Assembly (NCBI RefSeq): GCF_000374025.1
Contig: NZ_KB893206.1
Coordinates: 215,966 to 279,965 of the forward strand
From: Spirosoma panaciterrae DSM 21099
GTDB taxonomy: Bacteria; Bacteroidota; Bacteroidia; Cytophagales; Spirosomataceae
Length of the DNA: 64,000 nucleotides
Direction of reading: 5' to 3'
Of the stretch, positions 1-8,636 are shown one piece after another. Position 1 is the stretch's first letter. Every line of letters starts with the position of its first letter. Made by a program: the position numbers and the translations under genes. Under the pieces are notes generated by a model that made no database searches, was not told where the DNA came from, and saw nothing but the letters and a program-made list of their open reading frames with translations.

Positions 1-93
1 TTGCAGAGTGTGGCTCCGAGTTCGCACGAGATCATGATTCGGTATGAGTTTGGTTTCGGCAAGAACCGGATCCTGACGCCGAGGTATTTCTAA
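1..93 (+). CDS. PorP/SprF-type type IX secretion membrane protein, C-terminal end (partial)
   Basis: Thirty codons are open from the window edge to a TAA at 91-93; the start lies outside. The tail contains S-S-H-E-I-M-I-R-Y and ends in an aromatic residue (R-Y-F), as beta-barrel outer membrane proteins do. The full PorP/SprF-like gene at 2902 ends with the closely related V-H-E-I-M-L-R-F, and the next gene is a PorE-like OmpA protein, so I read this as the last strand of a PorP/SprF protein. These proteins are inner-barrel partners that help anchor or export large type IX substrates such as gliding adhesins. The call rests on a short tail plus context. Confidence 0.6.
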   Translation: MQSVAPSSHEIMIRYEFGFGKNRILTPRYF

Positions 94-107
94 AGCGAAA
101 GCGCGAC

Positions 108-186
108 AAAGGGCAAGCGTGCCCCTGTGAAGAAGCGAAAAATTGCATCAGCATTTCGCTCTTTCACAGGGGCACGCTTGCCCTTT
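108..186. repeat. Long hairpin with 24-bp perfect arms
   Basis: The arms 108-131 and 163-186 are perfect reverse complements, and the inner sequence continues the stem (AGCGAAA at 134-140 with TTTCGCT at 154-160). It starts 14 nt after the stop codon of the partial PorP/SprF gene. It could be a terminator or a copy of a dispersed palindromic repeat; no T-run follows directly. Confidence 0.75.
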
Positions 187-274
187 ATCGTAGGCCATAA
201 GGCCATTTGGCGGTTTTTCATTTTTCGATCATTCGCTCGTTTATGTATTGATTTTCGGCGTAGATTTTGCTTAT

Positions 275-323
275 GAAAGGGTATATTCTTCTGGATTCCG
301 GCGGAGTGTACCCTTTCTTTTTT
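275..323 (+). terminator. Hairpin plus T-run before the PorE-like gene
   Basis: GAAAGGGTA at 275-283 can pair with TACCCTTTC at 309-317, and six T follow at 318-323. This looks like an intrinsic terminator for the upstream PorP/SprF gene. It ends 30 nt before the next start codon, so the PorE-like gene would need its own promoter or read-through. Confidence 0.5.
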
Positions 324-353
324 GCTACTGAAGTTTTCCAACTTTTATAGTGT

Positions 354-2732
354 ATGAAGCATATTTTCTCTATTATCGTACTTGCCTGGGTTTTGGTAAG
401 ACCGGCTCTGGCTCAGTCGTTAGTAAAACAGGCCGATCGGCAGTTTGATCAGTTAGCCTATACCAAAGCTATTGAACTGTATGAACAGGCGCTAAAGAAT
501 CCATCTACACTTGCTGAAACGGATCGATTGGCGGCCCGCGCTAAATTAGGCTACAGCTATCAGCAAACGCGTGATATGCCCAACGCCGAGCGTGTATACC
601 GGGAACTTATCAGCCAGGGAGCATTACCAGCCGATTATACCAAATGTTACTTGTACTACGCTCAGACGTTGGCCAGTAACGGTAAATATCGCGAAGCCCA
701 GGAGGCCTATGACAAATATGGGGCTACCCAGACGAGTGATAAACGCGGTCAGGGATTTTCAAAATTGTATCAGGATGTAAGCGCATTGACCCGCAATGCC
801 GGGAGCTATAAGGTTGAATACCTGAGTATGAATACCCGACAGGCTGAGTTTAGCCCTATGATGTATAAAGATGGGCTGGTTTTTGTATCGACGGGCAATG
901 GGAGCACTGGTGTAAAACGGGTTTTTAAATGGAATAATACCCCCTTTCTGGATTTGTATTACCTGCCCGATCTGAAATCGATCCGTGGGTCAAAAGCCGC
1001 TAGTCTGGGGGGGAGTTCGGCGGCTACCAAACGCATTCGTACCCAGTTGATTCGCCCACTTGGTAGTGACGACTTTACGGCTCCAACCGCCAACGACTCC
1101 CGGACGGTTGGCTTCTATGGAGGTACCAACATCAGCCAGGGGTATGAAGATCAGCCCATTAGCGAGTCCGATCAGTTTAGCCGGACCTTGAATACCAAAT
1201 ACCACGAAGGGCCTGCGACCTTTACCAAAGATGGCTCACGGGTGATCTTTACCCGGAACAACTACAACGGTGGAAAGTACCGGAAAAGCAGTGATGGCAT
1301 CAACAAATTAAAGCTATACACGGCTACACAAACGAGTGGGGTATGGAGTAAAGCGGAAGAACTGCCTTTCAACAATGACGAATACTCAACCGGGCACCCG
1401 GCGCTATCGAAAGACGACCAGTTGCTTTATTTCGCATCGGATCGGCCCGGCGGATTCGGTGGCACCGATATTTACGTGTCAAAATGGGTGAATGGCAAAT
1501 GGGGCGAACCCGTCAACCTGGGTAAAGAAGTGAATACAAAAGGCAATGAGCTGTTCCCGTTTGTTGATGAAAAAGGAAACATCTACTTCTCCTCCGATGG
1601 ACGGCCCGGCCTGGGCGATCTGGATATGTTCTATGCCCAGCTCTCGCCCGATGGGCAACAGGCTTTACTGTCGCGGAATCTGGGTGAGCCACTAAACTCG
1701 TCAAAAGATGATTTTGGCATTGTAACGGATGGCGACCGAATGAGCGGTTACTTCAGTAGCAACCGTAAAAATGGAGGGGCTGATGATGACCTGTATCGGT
1801 TTACCCGTGAAGGCTCTCTGTACCCTTGCCGCGAACTTACCGTCAGTATTGTTGATGCCGAAACCAAGCAGCCACTGGCTAATACGTCGATTGCGATGGA
1901 CAATCCCGCCAGCAACGGTCAAAAACAGCTTAAAACGGATACCGAAGGGCTGGTTCGGGTCTGTCTGACGGTCGATAGCGACTTCAAATTCCTGGCTACT
2001 CGGGAAGGGTATCTGGATAACCAAATCGGATTCTCAACAAAAGATATGTCCGACGACCAGCCGTCGCGGCTCGAAATTCCGCTTTCGAAACCGAAGGTAG
2101 AAGAAAAGCCGACCCTGGGTATGACCACGTTGCGTGGGCGTATTACGACCCAAACCGATAAGCAACCTATTGAGGGAGTAAAAGTCGTGCTGGTGAACGA
2201 GTGCGATGGAACCTCTCAGGAAACGACTACCGGACCAGATGGCAGTTATGAATTTTCGGTAAAACCCGGCTGCGATTATGCCATTGAAGCCATGAAAGAC
2301 AACATGGGCACAACCGGGAGCCGAATTACCAAAGAGGGCGTTGGCTCAACAGACATCGCTATGTTCAAAAAGGGGGATATTATTAAAATCGACAACATCT
2401 ACTACGATCTGAATAAATCAGCAATTCGGCCCGATGCCGCTGTTGAGTTGGATAAAGTAGTAGCGCTGATGAAAAAATACCCGACTATGAATATCGAAAT
2501 GCGCTCACATACCGATAGCCGTGCATCGACCAAGTATAACGCTACCCTATCGAGCAATCGGGCCAAAGCAGCTGTATCGTACATCAAATCGAAAGGCATT
2601 GCTGCCAAGCGGATGATCGCTAAAGGGTATGGCGAAAGCCAGCTATTGAATAAATGCAAAGACGGTGTGAACTGCCCTGAAGAAGACCATCAGCAAAACC
2701 GCCGGACAGAAATCAAGATTCTGAAATTTTAG
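354..2732 (+). CDS. PorE-like OmpA-family protein (TPR, beta-propeller, carboxypeptidase-like and OmpA domains)
   Basis: The 792-residue product begins with a Sec signal peptide cut after A-L-A-Q. TPR-like helices follow (about 22-130), then a PD40/WD40-type beta-propeller (about 150-480; repeats such as Y-F-A-S-D-R-P-G-G-F-G-G and Y-F-S-S-D-G-R-P-G), two carboxypeptidase-regulatory-like beta domains (about 490-680), and a C-terminal OmpA peptidoglycan-binding domain (about 685-790). This order matches PorE, the periplasmic protein thought to tether the type IX secretion complex to the cell wall. PorP/SprF proteins on both sides support that role. Paralogs with this architecture are common in the phylum, so it need not be the core PorE. 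Confidence 0.85.
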   Translation: MKHIFSIIVLAWVLVRPALAQSLVKQADRQFDQLAYTKAIELYEQALKNPSTLAETDRLAARAKLGYSYQQTRDMPNAERVYRELISQGALPADYTKCYLYYAQTLASNGKYREAQEAYDKYGATQTSDKRGQGFSKLYQDVSALTRNAGSYKVEYLSMNTRQAEFSPMMYKDGLVFVSTGNGSTGVKRVFKWNNTPFLDLYYLPDLKSIRGSKAASLGGSSAATKRIRTQLIRPLGSDDFTAPTANDSRTVGFYGGTNISQGYEDQPISESDQFSRTLNTKYHEGPATFTKDGSRVIFTRNNYNGGKYRKSSDGINKLKLYTATQTSGVWSKAEELPFNNDEYSTGHPALSKDDQLLYFASDRPGGFGGTDIYVSKWVNGKWGEPVNLGKEVNTKGNELFPFVDEKGNIYFSSDGRPGLGDLDMFYAQLSPDGQQALLSRNLGEPLNSSKDDFGIVTDGDRMSGYFSSNRKNGGADDDLYRFTREGSLYPCRELTVSIVDAETKQPLANTSIAMDNPASNGQKQLKTDTEGLVRVCLTVDSDFKFLATREGYLDNQIGFSTKDMSDDQPSRLEIPLSKPKVEEKPTLGMTTLRGRITTQTDKQPIEGVKVVLVNECDGTSQETTTGPDGSYEFSVKPGCDYAIEAMKDNMGTTGSRITKEGVGSTDIAMFKKGDIIKIDNIYYDLNKSAIRPDAAVELDKVVALMKKYPTMNIEMRSHTDSRASTKYNATLSSNRAKAAVSYIKSKGIAAKRMIAKGYGESQLLNKCKDGVNCPEEDHQQNRRTEIKILKF

Positions 2733-2759
2733 AAAACTAGTCCGTAGTACAGGTATAGA

Positions 2760-2825
2760 CAGAGCCGATCGGTAGGTTCAGGGAGCATACAAGCTGATCC
2801 TCCCTGAACCTATCGATCGGTTCTG
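2760..2825. terminator. Long-stem hairpin between the PorE-like and PorP/SprF genes
   Basis: The 20-nt arms at 2765-2784 and 2801-2820 pair with a single G-T wobble, and the stem can be extended a few bases outward. It lies between two same-strand genes and has no T-run, so it may end or trim the upstream transcript, or be a dispersed repeat. Confidence 0.6.
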
Positions 2826-2901
2826 CGTAATGCTGGGTACTAATTTTAAGTAGGTTTTTCAGGCAAAACCTTGCAATTTGGGCCACTTTTCCTGCAGCTT
2901 T

Positions 2902-3819
2902 ATGCGTGTTTTTACGTCTGTTATCGTCTCATTTTGTTTAGGGGTCGCTACCTTGCTGATTTCCAGTCAGCATGCATATGGCCAGAAGGAAGTGCTGTAT
3001 TCGCAATACCTCCTGAACCCGCTCAGTATCAATCCGGCCTATGCGGGCAGTCGTGAGTCGTTTCATCTGACCGCCTTTCTCCGACGAAAATGGATTAGTG
3101 TACGGTATGCGCCCGTTACCCAGAGCGTTTCGGCCGATGGGGCCATTGCCAATGGGCGGCTGGGAGTAGGCTTTCAGGCATTAAATGACCGGATGGGGCT
3201 GTTTACGGCAACGGGAGTTTATGGAAGTGTGGCGTACCGTTTTAACCTCCCTGCACTGGCCAAATTGTCCATAGGTGTTCAGGGGGGCGTCAGTGTTGTT
3301 CCACTCTATGATGTGACCAGTGCCACAAGCATCAATCGGGCGGTAAGCAGTTTAGGCGTTGGGATTTACTACCGATCCGATCGTTTTTTTGCGGGCCTTT
3401 CAGCGCCTGAGCTAAGCGGGCAGATCAAGGATATTACGGGCCGCTATTCGTTTAAGGGCGTTCAGCCGATTATGCTACAGGTAGGTGTTCCCTTCGAAGT
3501 GGGCGAAACTACGGTCCTGATTCCGTCGGTTCTGCTGTCGAAAATAGCCGATCGTCCACTGGGTTTCGATATCAATATGCGAGCCTGGTTTCAGGAACAA
3601 TTTGGGTTTGGGTTATCTTATCGGCAAAACAGTCCGGGCTATATCTCGACCAATTATGTGCAGGCCCTTGCCGAGTATCAATTGAGTAAATCGATTCGGA
3701 TAGGGTATATTTTTAACTCGCAAACCCCCGAAAGTCCTAACGCCATGCAGTATGATCAGAAGAGCGTACACGAGATCATGCTGCGATTTGCCCCCAACGT
3801 ACTTTCCACGACCTATTGA
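2902..3819 (+). CDS. PorP/SprF family type IX secretion outer membrane protein
   Basis: The product is about 305 residues. I prefer ATG 2902 over the in-frame TTG at 2878 because it gives a clean signal peptide (M-R-V-F-T-S-V-I-V, cut after A-Y-G-Q). The mature protein starts K-E-V-L-Y-S-Q-Y, followed by N-P-L-S-I-N-P-A-Y-A-G-S, the hallmark N-terminus of PorP/SprF proteins, and continues as amphipathic strands of an outer membrane barrel. It follows the PorE-like gene on the same strand. PorP/SprF paralogs usually pair with a particular large secreted substrate; none is visible here. Confidence 0.88.
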   Translation: MRVFTSVIVSFCLGVATLLISSQHAYGQKEVLYSQYLLNPLSINPAYAGSRESFHLTAFLRRKWISVRYAPVTQSVSADGAIANGRLGVGFQALNDRMGLFTATGVYGSVAYRFNLPALAKLSIGVQGGVSVVPLYDVTSATSINRAVSSLGVGIYYRSDRFFAGLSAPELSGQIKDITGRYSFKGVQPIMLQVGVPFEVGETTVLIPSVLLSKIADRPLGFDINMRAWFQEQFGFGLSYRQNSPGYISTNYVQALAEYQLSKSIRIGYIFNSQTPESPNAMQYDQKSVHEIMLRFAPNVLSTTY

Positions 3820-3921
3820 TTAAAAGACCGCAAGAGTCAACCAAAAAAACAGTACATTGGTACCTTAGAAACGTAACATACCGCCCGATTGGAAGCCAAC
3901 AAAGAGATTTTCAGGAACGAT

Positions 3922-5001
3922 ATGTTGCGCTATTTGTCGGCCAGCAGTCGTATGCCTAATCAATCCAGTATTCAGAATTTATACATTCCCAGCGATCTCG
4001 ACCGAGAGTTTCCGCTGGCCCCTCATTTTGTCCAGGCATTTGGTAGCTATCCCAATTACCTTCATTTCAACGATGATTTTAAGCCATCGGCTCAACAGTT
4101 GCTCGATAGCCGGGGATTTGTACTGATCAATCATTCAACCCGCGTTACCGATAAAGGATGGCATGTTATTGAGCGAATCTATCAGCATGATGAGGGGTTG
4201 GTGATAAAGGCAGAGTTCGTTGGGGATCGATTCATCCGTCTATACGGTTACTTTCGGGACGAAACCTCCGCAAAAAGCTTACTGGATGGTTTTGAGGAGC
4301 ACAGGTATGTGCATGAAGATAACCAGACACACATCTACCTCATTCAAAGCGGGCTGGGTGGACTGCACACCGAGCGGGTCGAAATTCTGCCGCCCGAAAT
4401 TGATCTGGAGCTTCATTATAACGACGATTTTCCCGCCGTCCACGAGCGGCTGGTAGCCTTGTTGGGGCAGCCTAAGAGTAAAGGTCTGATTCTGTTGCAC
4501 GGTGAGCCTGGTACGGGCAAAACAACCTACATCAAATACCTCAGTTCGCTGGTCAAAAAGGATATGCTCATTTTGCCGCCTTATATGACCAACTACCTGA
4601 CCTCTCCCGAAATTATTCCGTTCTTGCTGGATAATAAAGATTCGGTACTGATTATTGAAGATGCCGAACGGATTCTGCAATCGCGCGAAGCCGGTGGGGA
4701 TACCAATAGTGTGTCCAACATCCTGAACCTGACCGACGGTCTACTGGCCGACTGTATGCACATCCAGGTTATTGCAACCTTTAATGCCAGTAAACACCTT
4801 CTTGACAAAGCTCTCCTCCGGAAAGGCCGTCTGATGGTCGATTATGCGTTTGGAAAGCTAGCCCCTGCCAAAGCCAACCGACTGCTCGAACACCTGAGCA
4901 TGGAGTACCGTACCAGTCAGCCGATGACGCTGGCCGATATTTTCAACCTCGATGAGCAGACCGTTTCGGGCGAGCGGCAGGAGGTCAGAATGGGATTCTA
5001 G
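3922..5001 (+). CDS. AAA-family ATPase with uncharacterised N-terminal half
   Basis: The product is about 359 residues. ATG 3922 is preferred because AGGAA stands a few bases upstream; an in-frame TTG at 3889 would add 11 residues. The C-terminal half has a Walker A motif (G-E-P-G-T-G-K-T-T), a Walker B motif (V-L-I-I-E-D-A-E), a sensor-1 stretch (I-A-T-F-N-A) and a conserved L-L-R-K-G-R-L, so it should bind and hydrolyse ATP as an oligomeric remodeller. The R-K-G-R region resembles BCS1-like and other single-domain AAA proteins. The first ~180 residues are not recognised; they have no signal peptide or membrane segment. Function unknown. Confidence 0.8.
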   Translation: MLRYLSASSRMPNQSSIQNLYIPSDLDREFPLAPHFVQAFGSYPNYLHFNDDFKPSAQQLLDSRGFVLINHSTRVTDKGWHVIERIYQHDEGLVIKAEFVGDRFIRLYGYFRDETSAKSLLDGFEEHRYVHEDNQTHIYLIQSGLGGLHTERVEILPPEIDLELHYNDDFPAVHERLVALLGQPKSKGLILLHGEPGTGKTTYIKYLSSLVKKDMLILPPYMTNYLTSPEIIPFLLDNKDSVLIIEDAERILQSREAGGDTNSVSNILNLTDGLLADCMHIQVIATFNASKHLLDKALLRKGRLMVDYAFGKLAPAKANRLLEHLSMEYRTSQPMTLADIFNLDEQTVSGERQEVRMGF

Positions 5002-5044
5002 GGCAGTGCGTTGACCCGCATTTTTTGTCTAATCCGCTTTAATG

Positions 5045-5103
5045 AAAAGCCCTCCCGCTTAACTGGATCATTAAAATTAGCCAGTTAAGCGGGAGGGCTT
5101 TTT
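5045..5103. terminator. Bidirectional terminator between convergent genes
   Basis: The perfect 22-bp arms 5045-5066 and 5081-5102 include AAAAGCCCTCCCGC on the left and GCGGGAGGGCTTTT on the right, giving T-runs on both strands. It separates the ATPase gene from the convergent biotin carboxylase gene. Confidence 0.9.
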
Positions 5104-5133
5104 GGAGTATATCAAATACTTAGAAAAATTAAG

Positions 5134-6624
5134 CTAAAGCCGATTCGCTTTCCATTTGCTCTGCCTGGTTGTAATAGCAGTAGAGCCATTCGGTTTGGGT
5201 TTGGCTGTTTCCAGAAGCCAGGCACTGAGTACGGCGGCTAGTTCGCGTTCTTGGGTATCAGGCGTAGGGGTAAGTTTATCGGGGGTGAAATAGCGGCTTA
5301 CAAATCCTGTATCGAACTGGCCGGAGCGAAACGCTTCGTGCTCCATCACAAAACGGCAGAACGGTAAGGTCGTTTGTACCCCCGAAATCTGATACTCATC
5401 GATAGCCCGGATCATTTTCTGAATGGCTTCCTCCCGCGAATCGCCATACGTAATGAGTTTGGCAATCATCGGGTCGTAGTAGATCGGGATCGCCATGCCC
5501 TGCTCGAATCCATCATCTACACGAACGCCATTCCCCTGTGGACGCACATAGGTGTCGAGCGTACCCACATCGGGCAGGAAGTTATTGGCCGGGTCTTCGG
5601 CATACACCCGCACTTCTACAGCGTGGCCCTTGATCTGTAAATCGTCCTGTTTGATCGTCAATGGTTTTCCTTCGGCAATGTAAATCATTTGTTTTACCAG
5701 ATCCACACCCGTGATTTGCTCCGTAACCGGGTGCTCTACCTGAAGGCGGGTATTCATTTCCAGAAAGTAGAAGTCCAGGTTATCGTTGACGATGAACTCG
5801 ACTGTCCCTGCTCCATAGTAGCCGCAGGCACGAGCTACGTCTACAGCCGCACGGCCCATAGCCTCCCGAATTTCGGGCGTCAGAATAGCCGATGGCGCTT
5901 CTTCTACCACTTTCTGGTGTCGGCGCTGAACGGAACACTCCCGCTCAAACAAGTGGATAATGTTGCCGTGCTGATCGCCCAGAACCTGAATCTCGACGTG
6001 CCGGGGCGAGGTAACGTACTTTTCAATAAACACCGACCCGTCGCCAAATGCCGACTGAGCTTCACTAACGGCCCGATCCATCTGTTCGTCGAAATCAGCT
6101 TCCTGCTCCACCACACGCATCCCTTTACCCCCACCACCCGCGCTGGCTTTTATCAGAATCGGATAGCCAATTTTGGCTGAGATGGCTTTGGCTTCGGTAC
6201 GATCCGTAATAGCCGACGGAGTGCCCGGTACCATCGGGATATTGTAATCGGCTACGGCTGCTTTAGCGGCCAGCTTACTTCCCATAACCTCGATACTTTC
6301 GGGCGATGGACCAATAAAAATGAGTCCAGCCTCACGCACCTGCCGGGCAAAATTGGCATTCTCAGACAGAAAACCGTACCCAGGGTGGATGGCATCTACC
6401 TGAAGTTTTCGGCATACGTCAATGATAACATCGGCGCGGAGATACGATTCGGTCGATGGGGGCGGGCCAACACAAACTGCTTCGTCGGCATAGCGGACAT
6501 GCAGGGCATTACGGTCGACTTCCGAATAAATAGCAACGGTTTGAATCCCCATTTCGCGGGCCGTTCGCATGATCCGCAGGGCAATCTCTCCCCGATTGGC
6601 AACGAGAATTTTTTTTATGGTCAT
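5134..6624 (-). CDS. accC: Biotin carboxylase subunit of acetyl/acyl-CoA carboxylase
   Basis: The roughly 496-residue protein begins M-T-I-K-K-I-L-V-A-N-R-G-E-I-A-L, the normal start of AccC. It has the ATP-grasp glycine loop (S-A-G-G-G-G-K-G-M-R), the catalytic segment E-M-N-T-R-L-Q-V-E-H-P-V-T-E and the C-terminal biotin carboxylase domain, without a fused biotin carrier domain. It carboxylates biotin on a separate carrier protein for malonyl-CoA or methylmalonyl-CoA synthesis. ATG 6624 is preferred over the upstream ATG at 6642, because the extra M-N-D-R-Y-P is encoded by an intergenic repeat. No accB lies beside it, so the carrier must be elsewhere. The last ~30 residues are low in complexity and probably variable. 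Confidence 0.93.
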   Translation of the reverse strand: MTIKKILVANRGEIALRIMRTAREMGIQTVAIYSEVDRNALHVRYADEAVCVGPPPSTESYLRADVIIDVCRKLQVDAIHPGYGFLSENANFARQVREAGLIFIGPSPESIEVMGSKLAAKAAVADYNIPMVPGTPSAITDRTEAKAISAKIGYPILIKASAGGGGKGMRVVEQEADFDEQMDRAVSEAQSAFGDGSVFIEKYVTSPRHVEIQVLGDQHGNIIHLFERECSVQRRHQKVVEEAPSAILTPEIREAMGRAAVDVARACGYYGAGTVEFIVNDNLDFYFLEMNTRLQVEHPVTEQITGVDLVKQMIYIAEGKPLTIKQDDLQIKGHAVEVRVYAEDPANNFLPDVGTLDTYVRPQGNGVRVDDGFEQGMAIPIYYDPMIAKLITYGDSREEAIQKMIRAIDEYQISGVQTTLPFCRFVMEHEAFRSGQFDTGFVSRYFTPDKLTPTPDTQERELAAVLSAWLLETAKPKPNGSTAITTRQSKWKANRL

Positions 6625-6722
6625 TGGGTATCGGTCATTCATGGTCCTTGGTCGTCATGAATAGTGACGATCAATGGATGGCCCTGAATGACAACCAATG
6701 ACCCTGAATGACGACTTCATGA
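6607..6722. repeat. Imperfect inverted/direct repeat built on GTCATT units
   Basis: Units such as GGTCATTGG, GGTCATTCATGG, CCCTGAATGAC (twice) and CAATGACC occur in opposite orientations over about 115 bp, so the segment can fold on itself. It covers the 5' end of the longer accC reading frame, which makes that upstream start doubtful. Confidence 0.6.
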
Positions 6723-6754
6723 CAATAATACGGAATTGAATTTTATGACTTCCG

Positions 6755-6785
6755 TTTGCGCTACCAAAAGATAACCGTATTTTTG
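6755..6785 (+). promoter_or_regulatory. Bacteroidota-type housekeeping promoter
   Basis: TTTG at 6755-6758 and TATTTTTG at 6778-6785 match the -33 (TTTG) and -7 (TAnnTTTG) consensus of the primary sigma factor of this phylum, with a 19-nt spacer. The predicted transcript starts near 6791, about 45 nt before the GTG start of the oxoamine synthase. Confidence 0.65.
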
Positions 6786-6836
6786 CACTTACCGTATAAA
6801 AAAACGAGGCTGTAGCCTGATAAACACCAATAAAAA

Positions 6837-8141
6837 GTGGATTTATTTGAGAAACTGCGTAACAACTTAGGGCCTATCGGTTCACCGGCTAGGGATTTTA
6901 ATGGCCACCACTATTTTGCATTCCCAAAACTGGAAGGAGAACTGGGTCCTCACATGCGTTTCCGGGGCAAGGAGGTGTTGAACTGGAGCCTGAACAATTA
7001 CCTGGGTTTAGCCAATCATCCCGAGATTCGGAAGGTCGATGCCGAAGCGTCGAAGCAGTGGGGGCTGGCTTACCCAATGGGCGCTCGTATGATGTCGGGC
7101 AATAGCGACCTCCACGAGCAGTTTGAGAAAGAGCTGGCTCAGTTTGTTGGTAAAGAAGACGCATTTCTGCTAAACTATGGTTACCAGGGCGTTATGTCGG
7201 CTATCGAAGCCGTCGTTGATCATCGGGATGTCATCGTATATGATGCTGAATGCCACGCCTGCCTGATCGACGGTATTCGTCTGCACAAGGCCAAAATGGG
7301 TGAGTACTATAAGTTCAACCACAACGACATCGACAGCCTGGATAAAAACCTGCAACGGGCAACCAAAAAAGCCGCTGAAAAAGGAGGAGGTATTCTGGTG
7401 ATTACCGAAGGTGTGTTTGGGATGTCGGGTAAAGTCGGTAGTCTGGATAAGATTGTTGCCCTGAAAGAGAAGTACGAATTTAAGCTGCTGGTCGATGATG
7501 CGCATGGATTTGGCACGATGGGCAAAACAGGCGCCGGTGTAGGCGAAATGCTGGGTTGCCAGGATGGTATCGATTTGTACTTTTCGACGTTTGCCAAGTC
7601 GATGGCCGCTATCGGAGCCTTTATCGCGGCCGATCACGACATCATCATGTACCTCAAATACAACATGCGGTCGCAAACCTACGCAAAGGCGCTTCCAATG
7701 CCTTATGTAGTAGGTGGAATGAAGCGGCTGGAGATGATCCGCAACTCGTCGGAATTCCGCGACAAGTTGTGGGAAAACGTTCGGGCGCTGCAAAGCGGTT
7801 TACGTGAGCGCGGCTTCGATATTGGCGATACACAATCGCCCGTGACCCCCGTATTCCTGCACAATCTGGAAGGGGGTGTTCCCGAAGTAGCGGCTCTTAC
7901 CAAAGACCTGCGCGAGAATATGGGCGTGTTCTGTTCGATTGTGGTATACCCCGTTGTGCCAAAGGGAACCATTATGTTACGGATCATTCCAACTGCTTCA
8001 CATTCGCTGGAAGATGTAGAGTATACCTTGAATGCGTTTTCGTTAGTAGGCGAACGGCTGCAAAAGGGTTACTACAAGAAATTTGCGGCTGAAATCGCCC
8101 AAAAAACGCTTCAAGTATCGGCCGAAGCGGCTACAGAATAG
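6837..8141 (+). CDS. Alpha-oxoamine synthase family PLP enzyme (serine palmitoyltransferase-like)
   Basis: The 434-residue product starts at GTG 6837. It shows the class II fold-type I PLP pattern: N-Y-L-G-L-A-N-H-P near the N-terminus, D-D-A-H-G-F-G for the cofactor aspartate and histidine, and S-T-F-A-K-S-M with the Schiff-base lysine. The family condenses an amino acid with an acyl-CoA and releases CO2 (serine palmitoyltransferase, glycine C-acetyltransferase, KBL/BioF). In Bacteroidota this branch is usually annotated as an aminotransferase or as Spt, the first step of sphingolipid synthesis. Nearby lipid genes fit that, but the substrate cannot be settled from sequence. A near-consensus promoter precedes it. 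Confidence 0.85.
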   Translation: MDLFEKLRNNLGPIGSPARDFNGHHYFAFPKLEGELGPHMRFRGKEVLNWSLNNYLGLANHPEIRKVDAEASKQWGLAYPMGARMMSGNSDLHEQFEKELAQFVGKEDAFLLNYGYQGVMSAIEAVVDHRDVIVYDAECHACLIDGIRLHKAKMGEYYKFNHNDIDSLDKNLQRATKKAAEKGGGILVITEGVFGMSGKVGSLDKIVALKEKYEFKLLVDDAHGFGTMGKTGAGVGEMLGCQDGIDLYFSTFAKSMAAIGAFIAADHDIIMYLKYNMRSQTYAKALPMPYVVGGMKRLEMIRNSSEFRDKLWENVRALQSGLRERGFDIGDTQSPVTPVFLHNLEGGVPEVAALTKDLRENMGVFCSIVVYPVVPKGTIMLRIIPTASHSLEDVEYTLNAFSLVGERLQKGYYKKFAAEIAQKTLQVSAEAATE

Positions 8142-8284
8142 GGTTTTGTGCCGAAAATAGGATTTTTTGGGCATTTTTTTGGCTCAGCTATTGCGCTGTA
8201 TGATAGAATGCTTAAATTTCCAACCAAAACCGCGTTTTTAGCGGAATTTGGGCATTTTTCACACTTAAACCCATACGTATCGCT

Positions 8285-8467
8285 ATGGCACGCTTCGAAG
8301 AAGTAAAGAATTTGGTTATGTCGCTCGAGAGCGATTTCGAGAAATTTTACGAGAAAAATAACCAGGCTGCCGGTACCCGCGTTCGGAAAGGAATGCAAGA
8401 TTTAAAAACGCTGGCGCAAAACATTCGGGCTGAAGTTCAAAATACCAAGAACACACCCGCTAAGTAG
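8285..8467 (+). CDS. Small histone H1-like DNA-binding protein
   Basis: The 60-residue protein begins M-A-R-F-E-E-V-K and has a helical, acidic first half followed by G-T-R-V-R-K-G-M-Q-D-L-K and further lysines and arginines. This matches the short histone H1 (Hc1-like) proteins widespread in Cytophagales and other Bacteroidota, presumed to bind and compact DNA. It stands alone, with a clear terminator just downstream, and the preceding ~140 bp should hold its promoter, though I do not see a strong match. Family recognition is by the conserved core, not by any tested activity. Confidence 0.82.
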   Translation: MARFEEVKNLVMSLESDFEKFYEKNNQAAGTRVRKGMQDLKTLAQNIRAEVQNTKNTPAK

Positions 8468-8496
8468 CGTTAGCATCTGGTCGATTGGCCAACTAT

Positions 8497-8538
8497 AAAA
8501 ACTCCCCTGTCAGGCAATGTTCTTACAGGGGAGTTTTT
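8497..8538. terminator. Bidirectional terminator after the H1-like gene
   Basis: The 14-nt arms 8497-8510 (AAAAACTCCCCTGT) and 8525-8538 (ACAGGGGAGTTTTT) are perfect complements with T-runs on either strand. They lie between the H1-like gene and the convergent MaoC gene. Confidence 0.9.
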
Positions 8539-8636
8539 ATTTGGCTGGTCATCAGGTCAGGAAGGTATCGGGTTGAGTAGCCATTCGCCGACTCCCAAAG
8601 GGTATTACCCTATAGGCCGCCCGCCCTTGCTATGGA

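Noticed and set aside
90..341. 83-residue minus-strand frame near the left edge
   Set aside because: It runs through both hairpins of the gap, so its codons follow from inverted repeats; no family-like sequence.
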